Positions 26,201-34,366 of a stretch of 64,000 nt of DNA are shown one piece after another. The stretch spans positions 62,001-126,000 of the forward strand of contig DATMBG010000058.1 in assembly GCA_035559535.1 (NCBI GenBank). The letters are read 5' to 3'. This stretch comes from Candidatus Limnocylindrales bacterium (GTDB taxonomy: Bacteria > Moduliflexota > Moduliflexia > Moduliflexales > JAUQPW01). The first letter of the stretch is position 1, and every line of letters begins with the position of its first letter. The notes under the pieces are model-generated. The model was not told the origin of the DNA and did not search any database. It worked only from the letters and a program-made list of their open reading frames with translations. Both the position numbers and the translations under genes were made by a program.

Positions 26201-27824
26201 CTATACGGATCCTGGAAGTGCCATAGGTGGCGATACCCCCTGGCTGGTTTCCTATAACATGGTATGGACAGACGCTATACGTGTACCTCTGAATCCTTTC
26301 AGAAATCGAAATAATGTTGCTCCGGCCGCAGCGAAGGAGGGAAATAATGACTATAACACAGGAAGTAACTTCATTGATCTGGATGAAATAGCCGGTAGTC
26401 ACGGTAATTGGGCGGCCAATGGTCCCTACGGTCGTACCCGGGTATTGACCCAATGGGCTGGAGTAGGCAACTGGTATGCCAAACCCTGGTTGGGAGAAAT
26501 CTATCCGGATATTACCAATAATACCAATTATTATGCTGCAGCTAACATAGGGTGGAAAACCCGAGGAAATCTCCCGACCAGCATCTTCAATCAAGATACG
26601 GAAGAAGTGGCCTACTTGGGATATAATGCCACCCGAAGTAACGAAAGTAATGGAGCACCCAGTTTCTTCAACGGAGTTACTCTGTATAATCATACTAACA
26701 TTTTAACCACGACCAATCAGACTGCTATAGGGGTTGCCATGACCAGTGCTATCAAGTCTACGATAAACTTCTCGATCAATGCCCAGCGACCCTTTCAAAT
26801 TCATGATACCTCTTCGACCCCTCCTGAGAACGGTGTAGCCCCTTATAATACCAGTAACTTGCGGACCACCGTATCCCTTTTTGCCCCGTTTTATTGTACC
26901 GGGGGAACTCCTCCTAACCCCCCCACACCCGGGGTACCCTCTACCTGCGGCGGCAGTAATCCCCCTTCAAATACCCGAATGGGGAGTGCCTTGCTCCAGG
27001 TCCGGCAAGATCCTGATTTTAACCCGGCCGGAGCCAGTACCGGTTCCTCCTTAGATGCCAATACCAATGTCCCGAACAGTAACGACCTCTTCGGATACTT
27101 TGTGATGAATGGGCTTCAGCCGGCCGGAGTTTCTAATCCCGAAACCCTCTTAACCACAGTTAATCTGAGTACCTTAACCTACGGGTTTATGCTGACCGGT
27201 CAGTCCACCCATCCGGTTACCGGGGCTGCCCTTCCTCTCAACCCGGCGACCGGAACCCCCTGGAATAGTATTCGCCAGCTCCCTCGGGTTGAAGTAGTCG
27301 GCCCGGATCCAGGTAATCAGGCCGCTTTGACCAGTCCTTCCTCATTGACCATCCAGTGGAATATCACCTGGCGGCGATGGGATGGTTTACCCTATACTCC
27401 GGGCTATCAAACCAACTTCGCTGAAAAGACTCCCCTTTACTATGTCTTGATGTATTCCGATGGGGGTCCCTGGCGTTATGTCATTGGAGATAATGACCTG
27501 GTTCCAACTCCTCCCGATGATTGGACAAGTCGTGCAGCTCTGCCTGTACAGGATGGAGGTAAGTATACCACCGCTATGGGCCCCAATAAAATCCACTTCA
27601 TTTGTGAAGGAGCCAATACACCGGATTGCCCAGGAAACTTTGCGACCATGAATACAACAGCACTCCAGAGACAATATACCTGGAATATCTCCGGGCTTAA
27701 TCTCAATCTGGGTGGATCCAATAACCCCCCCGGGCAAACCTATACCATTCGGGTCGTGGTTCATCGTAAGAATATTTATAACCACTTTGCTTACCATGAT
27801 CTGCAATTTGTGCTTCGACCTTAA
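23262..27824 (+). CDS. Giant PilV-like prepilin (cassette B, gene 2)
   Basis: 1520 residues with AAGGAGG 7 nt before the ATG. The leader ends RESG before LSLIELVVAVAILGVLVIG, a canonical prepilin site with Glu+5. The large exported region parallels the cassette A protein end to end but carries several insertions, for example around residues 330-370 and 880-920, that make it about 105 residues longer. Shared blocks include FGRDKSYAPF, VRYALADYFNHAVRYP, MRNYSDPAK, GVRVVTHPEQLEYQNG, NTARW.ITL and the C-terminal KNIYNHFAYHDLQ. It is rich in Asn, Thr, Pro and Gly, as in secreted beta-structured proteins. Function unknown; adhesin or pilus-tip role inferred. Confidence 0.83.
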   Translation: MFRLNKKLIGLSRESGLSLIELVVAVAILGVLVIGAITYHTAAYKSTTLNQDRAFCIQKSIQLINELRERTAGTDTAASLAPYDQVIEDANGNILNSFYSPVLSLQLEQNLAVAPNAPADPLSGNINTGNGWKFQRQIDVRRFDYTQPISSEEPMMVTVRCFYTDASNPSQGGLPLAETTSVMRKLGNSLPTSQTFDLYVLAVDTVPGWWVSLGNLRPIINTAVNQLQASNPGLNYRMHYITRAAFGRDKSYAPFLNTPASYDPTVNYPAVLTNPYSPIEPAYYYPGLLQTTTGSPEFEYYRAAFLNQGKINPGRVINISGVGNVGIPNSNVTGYTGGNVPLANVAGIVRAGLLYDPQDPPNTLGANLDDDHYLVVRYALADYFNHAVRYPEELTEYCMRKYGNLPQRNPNKNNIWDCLPADTSSAAPFTLPTGMTYTDFVQRYTEPTMEPSLRILLEQLYQDPASYQNILILNAHGEMLPIPPMRNYSDPAKNPNPGGTNTNPTVSGFPGVRVVTHPEQLEYQNGNNVVLRVYSYVTPETMASTLVGCNNAIPQYGPTAILDKDCDPTTANTANKDDEVPIVVRISGVNFSGYNITSGTGVTGTGNIEVRRIRGNPGAGYSGWGNAPTSEAAEGAGSMWYEAFHCCPLNSGSDLIVLLYNSPLRHDLATSPGASPPYTASVGATDTGLPSARRLYGMEYIPAFTGNPANLSANPNYDLSSVSSSNYKNTARWTITLLNTGGVLDNQQLTIETRIAPRRVTGEADSTYITRTLYLGYDPANPYSYIPDLPAGAVVGSAGLYMSGGTYDFVTANNVPSDISRTYTWLANINCTSGTTGCNIPTSTGRAGQTGMEGLDFPVNGFRAPFTERFQFMGDPRHSPYWDVKADHRYNWYFVDDANMPGAPYNTAPYNTAAGRNSPLNSNGFAGFTSNADDGWSNGSGGTSNPGRLPFDYPRFAEVYRMGILKSRSIFNSITGWGFYYTDPGSAIGGDTPWLVSYNMVWTDAIRVPLNPFRNRNNVAPAAAKEGNNDYNTGSNFIDLDEIAGSHGNWAANGPYGRTRVLTQWAGVGNWYAKPWLGEIYPDITNNTNYYAAANIGWKTRGNLPTSIFNQDTEEVAYLGYNATRSNESNGAPSFFNGVTLYNHTNILTTTNQTAIGVAMTSAIKSTINFSINAQRPFQIHDTSSTPPENGVAPYNTSNLRTTVSLFAPFYCTGGTPPNPPTPGVPSTCGGSNPPSNTRMGSALLQVRQDPDFNPAGASTGSSLDANTNVPNSNDLFGYFVMNGLQPAGVSNPETLLTTVNLSTLTYGFMLTGQSTHPVTGAALPLNPATGTPWNSIRQLPRVEVVGPDPGNQAALTSPSSLTIQWNITWRRWDGLPYTPGYQTNFAEKTPLYYVLMYSDGGPWRYVIGDNDLVPTPPDDWTSRAALPVQDGGKYTTAMGPNKIHFICEGANTPDCPGNFATMNTTALQRQYTWNISGLNLNLGGSNNPPGQTYTIRVVVHRKNIYNHFAYHDLQFVLRP

Positions 27825-27865
27825 TCGGGGTAATGGGGAATGGGTGTCAGGTAATAGTTTAAGTC

Positions 27866-28076
27866 CTTATCCCCTCACCCCTAACCCCTCTCCCAGAGCT
27901 TCGTGAGAGGGGAATGAAGGGGTTTCTAACATCCTGCCTTCTCCGACTCTCCACGAAGTCAAGGGGTGGAGAGAGGATCAGGTAAGACAAAGAAGTTTCT
28001 AATCAATCGAGACGATTGACCTACCTTTCCTCCCCCCTCTCCCACAGTGTGGAAGAGGGGCTGGGGGTGAGGGCAA
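27866..28076. repeat. Palindromic repeats inserted between cassette B genes 2 and 3
   Basis: The 268-bp gap contains three GC-rich hairpins: CCTCTCCC...GAGAGGGG near 27890, CTCTCCAC (27947-27954) with GTGGAGAG (27966-27973), and CCCTCTCCCAC...GAGGGG near 28035-28060. In cassette A the matching genes overlap by 29 bp, so the repeats mark a break in the coupling of genes 2 and 3 in cassette B. Confidence 0.6.
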
Positions 28077-28092
28077 GCAATACTATTTTATT

Positions 28093-29496
28093 ATGATCCA
28101 AATTCAGAGAAGTTTAAAAATCTTGAAGTCGGAATCCGGTCTCTCACTGGTTGAGATGATGATCGTGGTGGCTATTATGGGTATCCTGAGCATTATCCTC
28201 TACGATCTTAACCTGAGCATTCTAACCTCCAACCTTTTTATTGAGGTTAAAAATGACCTGTCGTTACAAGGTCAGCAGGCCCTTAATCCAATTAAAAACC
28301 GGTTGATTTCCTCACGCCTTTTACTCGTCGATAGCTACGTGAAACCTGCCACTCCTGGTTCTGGGACCTGGACCGGACTAGGAAGTTATTATATCCAGTA
28401 CCTGCAACCTTCTTCCCAATATCCTCCCCTTCCAACCATTATTCTCCCCAGTGGGACTTACTGTCCACCAGGATGTCCCAGTAATAGCGATTATCAGAAT
28501 GTCATTGTCCGGAGCGAGAGCCGAATGGTAACAGGTCAAACCCTCCCTCAGGCAATCACTCAACTGGTGCCCTTGAACGGTCAGGCAGCTTTCGGTCTCA
28601 GCGCAACCAGTATAGGAAATTCCATTCTGTTTATAGAAACAATGCCTGCCCGACAGGTTCGCCATACTTTTGGAGGGGTTTCTACGGATTATTTAATAGA
28701 CGCTTATCGCCTCAACTACTACTACCTCAGTCAGAATAACAGCAATTCCGTAGCCGGAAAGAACTATTATATAGACCTCATTCAGTGGGAGAGCCAGGAA
28801 TTCGCAGATTATGGTCAGTTTCTTCAAATCGCAACTTATATCAAACAGCAAAATACCTCAGATACTCCGGTTGATATCATCAATCAGCTCAAAAACCCAA
28901 CCACTTCTCCTTTCCCGGCCGAAAGGGGAAGACCTCCGCTTAGGTATGCCTGGGATGTAGGTAAAGCAGGGACGATTAATATTTCCAATATAGCCGGTTC
29001 TATCCTGGGAAACTTTTACTGCCTGGATGCCACGGCCCCTTCCTGTACAGGGGGTTATATTACCACCTTTGACCCGACCAATAACAATACCAGCGATGAT
29101 TTTCCCTTGACATTGGTGAGTTCAACCTTTAGGATTCCTTCAAATCAGGTTAAGAGCCTTTTGCCGGGATTATACGCAGGAGCCTCACAGGGGCGGAGCT
29201 ATTATACCATTGCCTTTAATAATGATGCCAACAGTAATCTTAACTCAGCCGGATTAATCCCTCAAAATATTCCTCAGTTAGTCCCTCTGCGTTTCAACCC
29301 CTATGATACCAGCGGTTACGCTACGGAAGTGGGGGCTTCTACTTCCAAATTTATGGGTGGATTTGAAATCGGCGTTGTTTCTCAAACCGTCGGCTATCAG
29401 GTTAACCTGAGATTGGTTCTCATGGGGGATACAGGAGGTATTCTTCGACGGATGATTTCCAATGAAACGGTGGTTCTGGCCGCACCCAGAGGCTAA
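28093..29496 (+). CDS. PilW-like minor pilin (cassette B, gene 3)
   Basis: 467 residues. The leader MIQIQRSLKILKSESG precedes LSLVEMMIVVAIMGILSIIL, a prepilin cleavage/methylation motif with Glu+5. The rest aligns with the cassette A gene 3 product (LYDLNLSILTSNLFIEVKND, NRLISSRLLL, SATSIGNSILF, FMGGFEIGVV, GYQVNLRLVLM). No strong ribosome binding site precedes the ATG. The gene is set apart from gene 2 by the palindromic repeats. Probable minor pilin of the same tip complex. Confidence 0.82.
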   Translation: MIQIQRSLKILKSESGLSLVEMMIVVAIMGILSIILYDLNLSILTSNLFIEVKNDLSLQGQQALNPIKNRLISSRLLLVDSYVKPATPGSGTWTGLGSYYIQYLQPSSQYPPLPTIILPSGTYCPPGCPSNSDYQNVIVRSESRMVTGQTLPQAITQLVPLNGQAAFGLSATSIGNSILFIETMPARQVRHTFGGVSTDYLIDAYRLNYYYLSQNNSNSVAGKNYYIDLIQWESQEFADYGQFLQIATYIKQQNTSDTPVDIINQLKNPTTSPFPAERGRPPLRYAWDVGKAGTINISNIAGSILGNFYCLDATAPSCTGGYITTFDPTNNNTSDDFPLTLVSSTFRIPSNQVKSLLPGLYAGASQGRSYYTIAFNNDANSNLNSAGLIPQNIPQLVPLRFNPYDTSGYATEVGASTSKFMGGFEIGVVSQTVGYQVNLRLVLMGDTGGILRRMISNETVVLAAPRG

Positions 29497-29819
29497 TTAT
29501 CCGGGTATGGGGTTACCCATAAATCGTTCCGGCTCTGGATCTTTTCCCGGGGAACCCGAAAGGGTCCGGTGGGTTTTAGCCGGGTGTGTAGGGGATAATG
29601 TCCCAGGATTGAGCAAAAATACCCCTTCTTTTCAGTTTAACTTTGATCTAGGTGTATTAACAGATCCCAGATACCGGGAATAAAATAACCTGGATTATTT
29701 CCGGGTAAAAAGGTATCTTACCCATTTGGTTGAAGATATTTCTATTGAAAAATCAGGAAAATCAGGTTGTAAAGAGGATCAACCGATGATCCCCCCTACG
29801 TATAAGCTAAGGATTAAAC

Positions 29820-29839
29820 AGGGGGTGGAGATACCCCCT
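29820..29839. repeat. 7-bp-arm hairpin before element copy 2
   Basis: AGGGGGT (29820-29826) and ACCCCCT (29833-29839) form a perfect hairpin directly before copy 2 of the short element. The whole 29497-30232 gap contains this hairpin, the element and a GGGAGAGGG-type palindrome near 30025. I see no gene in it. Confidence 0.5.
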
Positions 29840-29840
29840 A

Positions 29841-30022
29841 GACGCCAAAATAAGAAGGTTAGCTCCGGCGGGACGACCTGTTTAACAGCAGGTTAAACGT
29901 CTCGTTTGATAATGATGTGGTTAGGGAGTTTGAAAAAATTCTGAATTTCTGAATCCCCCGACTTGCGTTGGGGGCTACCCACGGTTCGCCTCTGACGGGG
30001 CTTTTCAGCTTAAGCTGGCGCC
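29841..30022 (+). repeat. Short interspersed element, copy 2 of 3
   Basis: It starts GACGCCAAAATAAG and ends CTTAAGCTGGCGCC, an imperfect terminal inverted repeat. Internal blocks TAAGAAGGTTAG, CCTGTTTAAC, ATTCTGAATTTCTGAATC, CCCCGACTTGCG and GGTTCGCC..TGACGGGGC match copies 1 and 3 in order. It is longer than the others because of an extra stretch near 29886-29930. It lies about 210 bp before the PLP enzyme gene. Confidence 0.75.
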
Positions 30023-30232
30023 CCCATTTGGGAGAGGGGCTAGGTGAGGGGGATGGGGGTGTTCAGGCTGAAAATAAGGTTTTTCTCCTTCTTAGCTTGA
30101 TGCGTGGGCGGTTGCCCCTACCAAAGGGGATACGACCTGTTCCATCCGGTAACAGGCAGAAAGAAAGATACGATGGACTTTTAAAATATAGGGTACCTTC
30201 TTTCCTGTCCGGTACCCAGAAGGAGGCGATCT

Positions 30233-31351
30233 ATGAGACTCGAAACATTGGCCGTGCATGCCGGGCGTAAGCCAGATCCCACGACCGGAGCGGTAGTTCC
30301 TCCCCTTCATTTATCGACTACCTTTCTCCGGGAAGAGGATGGGAGCTTTCCCCACGGATATATTTATATCCGAAGTGGTAATCCCAATCGTCAGGCTCTG
30401 GAAGAGTGTCTGAAGACCCTGGAAGGAGGGACTTCGGCAATTACCTTCTCCTCAGGAATGGCGGCCATTATGACTACTTTTCAGGCCCTCTCTCCGGGTG
30501 ATCAGGTTCTGGTGGCCGATGATGCTTATTACGGGGTAGGACAACTCCTCAGGACTCATTTTATTCCATGGGGTTTAAAGGTAACCTTTGTGGATATGAC
30601 GGATCCTGCCAGGGTACAGGCAGCTTTATCCCATGAGACCAAACTGGTTTGGATAGAAACCCCATCAAATCCTTTGTTGAAAATCACAGATATCCAACAT
30701 ATCTCAGACCTGGCCCATCAAGTGGGAGCTAAGGTTGTAGTGGATGGAACCTGGACGACCCCGGTGCTTCAGCGACCTCTAGAACTCGGAGCGGATTTGG
30801 TTATGCACTCTTCAACCAAATACTTTGGGGGGCATTCTGATCTGATGGGGGGTGTTCTTATCGCCCGAGAAGATACCTCCTTTGTCCAGCAGATCCGAAC
30901 CCTTCAGGTAAATGGAGGGGCCGTACCTTCTCCCTTCGATTGCTGGTTGATCCTTCGGGGCATTCAGACCCTCCCTTATCGCATGCGGATCCATTCAGAA
31001 AATGCAGAGAAAATAGCTTACTTTCTATATACCCATCCGGCCGTGGAGCAGGTCCATTATCCCGGGTTACCCAGCCATCCCGGTCATGGGATTGCAGCCA
31101 GGCAGATGAAGCAATTCGGAGGGATGATGTCTATTCAGGTCAAAGGTGGGGCTGAAGCAGCCATGGCGGTTGCCGCAAAAGTTAAAGTATTCACCCGGGC
31201 CACCAGCCTGGGAGGTACAGAAAGCCTGATCGAACATAGGGCTTCCATTGAGGGGCCTCAGACCCGAACCCCTCAAAATTTACTTCGCCTTTCTATCGGT
31301 CTGGAACACGTTGAGGATTTGATCGAAGACCTGAATCAGGCACTCTCTTAA
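30233..31351 (+). CDS. Cys/Met metabolism PLP-dependent enzyme (cystathionine gamma-synthase-like)
   Basis: 372 residues, typical length for the family. Seen: SGNPNRQALEECL after the N-terminal arm, SSGMAAI (73-79, phosphate-binding region), Asp171 in VVDGTWTTP and Lys196 in MHSSTKYFGGHSD, the predicted Schiff-base lysine. The family includes cystathionine gamma-synthase, gamma-lyase and O-acylhomoserine sulfhydrylase; the sequence alone does not separate these. AAGGAGG lies 7 nt before the ATG. The gene is isolated, flanked on both sides by directly oriented copies of the short repeat element. Confidence 0.9.
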   Translation: MRLETLAVHAGRKPDPTTGAVVPPLHLSTTFLREEDGSFPHGYIYIRSGNPNRQALEECLKTLEGGTSAITFSSGMAAIMTTFQALSPGDQVLVADDAYYGVGQLLRTHFIPWGLKVTFVDMTDPARVQAALSHETKLVWIETPSNPLLKITDIQHISDLAHQVGAKVVVDGTWTTPVLQRPLELGADLVMHSSTKYFGGHSDLMGGVLIAREDTSFVQQIRTLQVNGGAVPSPFDCWLILRGIQTLPYRMRIHSENAEKIAYFLYTHPAVEQVHYPGLPSHPGHGIAARQMKQFGGMMSIQVKGGAEAAMAVAAKVKVFTRATSLGGTESLIEHRASIEGPQTRTPQNLLRLSIGLEHVEDLIEDLNQALS

Positions 31352-31492
31352 TAGCAGAGAGGAGGGAAAGAAAGTTTGTTTCTTTCTTCAAGTATCCATA
31401 TCCATTTTTTACGAAAATCGCCCGACAATTTTCATGCTTTGTGGTGATCCCATAGGTCATAAGTGGAGGAAGAAATATCCCCCTCACCCCTT

Positions 31493-31506
31493 AAGCGCCA
31501 GGATAA
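31493..31506 (+). repeat. Orphan terminus of the short element
   Basis: AAGCGCCAGGATAA matches the terminal sequence of the element (GCGCCGGGATAAG in copy 3) but no element body follows. It may be a remnant of an excision or a partial copy. The 31352-31987 gap holds this, a TCTCCCAA/TTGGGAGA hairpin (31561-31577), copy 3 and a promoter. Confidence 0.4.
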
Positions 31507-31592
31507 AAGTGGGATACCTGAGGGAGTGCCTTAACCTGATCCCTAGGCCCTCATTCTCCGTCTCCCAACTTGGGAGAGGGGTTAAAGGCCTA

Positions 31593-31747
31593 GGCGCCGG
31601 GATAAGAAAGTTAGCCCCAGCGGGGCAACCTGTTTAACAGGTCGCTCCTCCGGAGCTTGAAAAATTTTGAATGACTGAATCCCCCGACTTGCGTCGAGGG
31701 CTACCTACGGTTCGCCCCTGAGGGGCTTTTCAGCTTATCCTGGCGTC
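31593..31747 (+). repeat. Short interspersed element, copy 3 of 3
   Basis: GGCGCCGGGATAAG (31593-31606) is inverted at the other end as CTTATCCTGGCGTC (31734-31747), 12 of 14 bases pairing. Between them are the shared blocks GTTAGCCCCAGCGGGG, CCTGTTTAACAGG, CTGAATCCCCCGACTTGCG and GGTTCGCCCCTGAGGGG. Size (about 155 bp), inverted ends and no coding capacity fit a MITE-like or structured-RNA repeat. Confidence 0.75.
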
Positions 31748-31839
31748 TGGGAAGGTTAGAAGTCAGGGAGCTGGAGGGTGTTCAAACAGAAAAAAGTGAC
31801 TCCTACTAAATGGTTACAGTTACTTTCTTCAGAATTCAG

Positions 31840-31869
31840 TTGACCGAATACTGTCTTTTAATATATAAT
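31840..31869 (+). promoter_or_regulatory. Sigma70-type promoter for the glycosyltransferase
   Basis: TTGACC (31840-31845) and TATAAT (31864-31869) are separated by 18 bp. A transcript would start near 31876 and have a leader of about 110 nt before the gene at 31988. Confidence 0.6.
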
Positions 31870-31987
31870 AATCACCTCATAAATTATAGACCACCTCAAG
31901 AGAATGGGTAAAGGATTTGTTCTTAAGGAGGAACTGGATAGGGTTTCCCGTAAAAGGTAGCGGGATATTAATTCCTGGAGGGATCCT

Positions 31988-32896
31988 ATGAAACGGAAGC
32001 AACCCTTTTTTTCCATCATCATCCCGACCTATAACCGTCCGGAGCAACTTACGATTTGTTTGCAATCCCTGGTCTGTTTAGACTATCCACGTAGCCGTTT
32101 CGAAGTCATTGTGGTGGATGATGGAAGTTCCACTCCCTTAGAGAACATTGTCGGCCCTTTTTGTGATAAATTCCAGGTCATCTTACTCAAACAGCGTCAT
32201 GCAGGACCGGCGGCAGCCCGTAATACTGGAGCTGCACAGGCAAAGGGTGAGTTCTTTGCCTTTACCGATGATGATTGTATTCCTGCTCCCAATTGGCTTC
32301 AAGCTCTGGCGGCCCGGTTTGCAACCTTCCCGGGTCATGCCATTGGGGGGCGAACGTTGAATGCTCTTCCCCATAATCTCTATTCAACGGCCAGCCAGGT
32401 CATCATCGAGGCCGTTTATGCTTACTACAATGTCCATCCCAGTCCCATGCGCTTCTTTGCCACCAACAATCTGGCCTTACCGGCGGACCGCTTCCATGCC
32501 ATAGGAGGTTTTGACGCAACCTTCCTTACCTCAGAGGATCGGGAACTTTGTAATCGCTGGATGTACCATGGTTACCCTTTGACCTATGCTTCAGAAGCCC
32601 TGGTTTATCATGCCCATATGCTGACGTTCAGTACCTTCTGGTGGCAACATTTTAATTATGGTCGTGGGGCCTTCCACTTCCATCGGGCCCGGGCCCGACT
32701 CCATCAGGAGCCAATGAAGCTGGAACCCAAATCCTTTTATTTAAATATGCTCCGCTATCCGTTTTTGCACAGGCAAGGCCGGGTGGCCTGGTTACTTACC
32801 GCTCTGGTCGTGATGTCACAGGGGGCAAGTGCCGCCGGGTTTTTCTGGGAGAAGGCCCTCCAGGCTATAAAGAAGAAAGAGGAAAAAAGTTCATAA
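31988..32896 (+). CDS. Family 2 glycosyltransferase
   Basis: 302 residues with a GT-A fold start: FSIIIPTYNRPEQLTICLQSL, VIVVDDGSS (nucleotide-sugar binding Asp pair), AAARNTGA and FTDDDCIP (DxD metal site). A later segment FLTSEDRELCNRW matches the catalytic ED region of family 2 enzymes. It should transfer a sugar from a nucleotide-sugar donor at the cytoplasmic membrane face. The C-terminal hydrophobic stretch near 265-290 may tether it to the membrane. GGAGGGA precedes the ATG. It converges on the flippase gene 6 bp away, which suggests a shared role in a surface polysaccharide. Acceptor and donor are unknown. Confidence 0.9.
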   Translation: MKRKQPFFSIIIPTYNRPEQLTICLQSLVCLDYPRSRFEVIVVDDGSSTPLENIVGPFCDKFQVILLKQRHAGPAAARNTGAAQAKGEFFAFTDDDCIPAPNWLQALAARFATFPGHAIGGRTLNALPHNLYSTASQVIIEAVYAYYNVHPSPMRFFATNNLALPADRFHAIGGFDATFLTSEDRELCNRWMYHGYPLTYASEALVYHAHMLTFSTFWWQHFNYGRGAFHFHRARARLHQEPMKLEPKSFYLNMLRYPFLHRQGRVAWLLTALVVMSQGASAAGFFWEKALQAIKKKEEKSS

Positions 32897-32902
32897 AGCT
32901 TC

Positions 32903-34366
32903 TTATCTTTTCATGGGAAAGTAAGATTGTAGATCCCGTGGAATACCCCGAAGACCGGCCAGGACAAAAAAGTAAAGGATGCCTCCTACTCCGAGATACA
33001 GGGAGAGGGCCTGACCGGATCCAAGGGCTATAAGCCCCAACCCCATCACTCCGGCAGCCAGCAGGGGCCGTATAACCGGCTTGAGATCTATCCGGACTCC
33101 CATCCGGTAAACCACCCAGAATTCCATAAGTAGAAGGAGTATTTCGGCTAAGAGCGTGGTAAAAGCCGCTCCCATCAGGCCGTAACGGGGAATAAGAACC
33201 CAGTTGAGTCCCATGTTAATACCGGCAGCAACGGCGACCATCCCCATATGCATTTTCATACGATTACCTACCAGCAGGATATTTTGGGCCACATCAGAAA
33301 AAAAGATAAGTCCAAAGCTTAAAATTAAAAGCCGAAAAGCCCCGGCTCCCTCTTCATATCCAGGCCCAAAGAGGGTGGTCAGCAAAGGAGCCGCCACAAG
33401 GATTCCCCCTATAGTTAGGGGAATGCTTATTACAGAGGAAAGTTCTATGGAATGTCCTGCAGCCTCGGTAATCTGCTGAGTACCCTGGATTGAGGCCCGG
33501 GTTAAAGCAGGAATATAGGAGATTCGGATTACAGCGGCTACGTTCATGAGCAAAAAGCAAAAGCGAGAGGATGCTGTATAAAGACCGACTTCCTTCTCTG
33601 TTAGAAGAAATCCCATGAGTACCACATCGAAGGTAAAAATAAGCATTCTCAACAGATGCGCAAGAACCGAAAAACCTGAATTTTGAAGCATATACCAGCC
33701 TTCCCGAAAGTCCCATCTGAATCTTCTAAAATGAATAAGAGGTACCGTCAGTAAAAATGCAGTACCCAATTCACCCAGGAACTGACTTATGGGAGCCCAT
33801 AAGATATCTTGGGGACCTTTCACAGTGTGTAAGAGGGCCGCCACATATAGAATCTGTCCTGACACCAGAGCCAAACCGACTCGATGATTCCGTTCCAGTC
33901 CCTTGTATACCCAAGAAGTATCCAGGGCTAAAGAGAAAAAGGAGAGGCCCGTAAGAACTACAACCTGTTTAACCAGGATCGGTTTGTTTAGAAGCCAGGC
34001 GATTAAACTGAGAAGTGACAGAGCTACAAAGGCCAAAACCAGCCTGACCAGCGTTACACTCAGAGCGATGTCAGGAGCCTCTTGGGGTCGGCGGGCCACT
34101 TCACGGGATCCGATATCCTGGAAACCAGCATGGATAGGAAGAGACAGGTAACCGTAGAGAGCATTGGCAAAACCAATAATACCAAATCCGGCGGGTCCCA
34201 ACTCTCGCGTAAGATAGGCAGTTCCCACGTAAGCTACCAGGCGGGCCATAACCTCCCCGCTTCCTAAAGACAAAATATTGATAACTACCTTCTTAGATCC
34301 CATGGATGTAAGGGGCTGCTTCCATATTTCTGAGCCCGATGATTCAGGATCAGCCTTTTCGGCCAT
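32903..34366 (-). CDS. Wzx-type polysaccharide flippase
   Basis: 487 residues with about 12-14 hydrophobic segments, and the N-terminal pattern KKVVINILSLGSGEVMARLV followed by YLTRELGPAGFGIIGFA, typical of the polysaccharide-biosynthesis/oligosaccharide flippase family (MOP superfamily). It should move an undecaprenyl-linked oligosaccharide across the inner membrane. The start ATG at 34364-34366 has no strong ribosome binding site. It is convergent with the glycosyltransferase. No polymerase (Wzy) is near, so the full pathway is not in this window. Confidence 0.88.
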   Translation of the reverse strand: MAEKADPESSGSEIWKQPLTSMGSKKVVINILSLGSGEVMARLVAYVGTAYLTRELGPAGFGIIGFANALYGYLSLPIHAGFQDIGSREVARRPQEAPDIALSVTLVRLVLAFVALSLLSLIAWLLNKPILVKQVVVLTGLSFFSLALDTSWVYKGLERNHRVGLALVSGQILYVAALLHTVKGPQDILWAPISQFLGELGTAFLLTVPLIHFRRFRWDFREGWYMLQNSGFSVLAHLLRMLIFTFDVVLMGFLLTEKEVGLYTASSRFCFLLMNVAAVIRISYIPALTRASIQGTQQITEAAGHSIELSSVISIPLTIGGILVAAPLLTTLFGPGYEEGAGAFRLLILSFGLIFFSDVAQNILLVGNRMKMHMGMVAVAAGINMGLNWVLIPRYGLMGAAFTTLLAEILLLLMEFWVVYRMGVRIDLKPVIRPLLAAGVMGLGLIALGSGQALSLYLGVGGILYFFVLAGLRGIPRDLQSYFPMKR

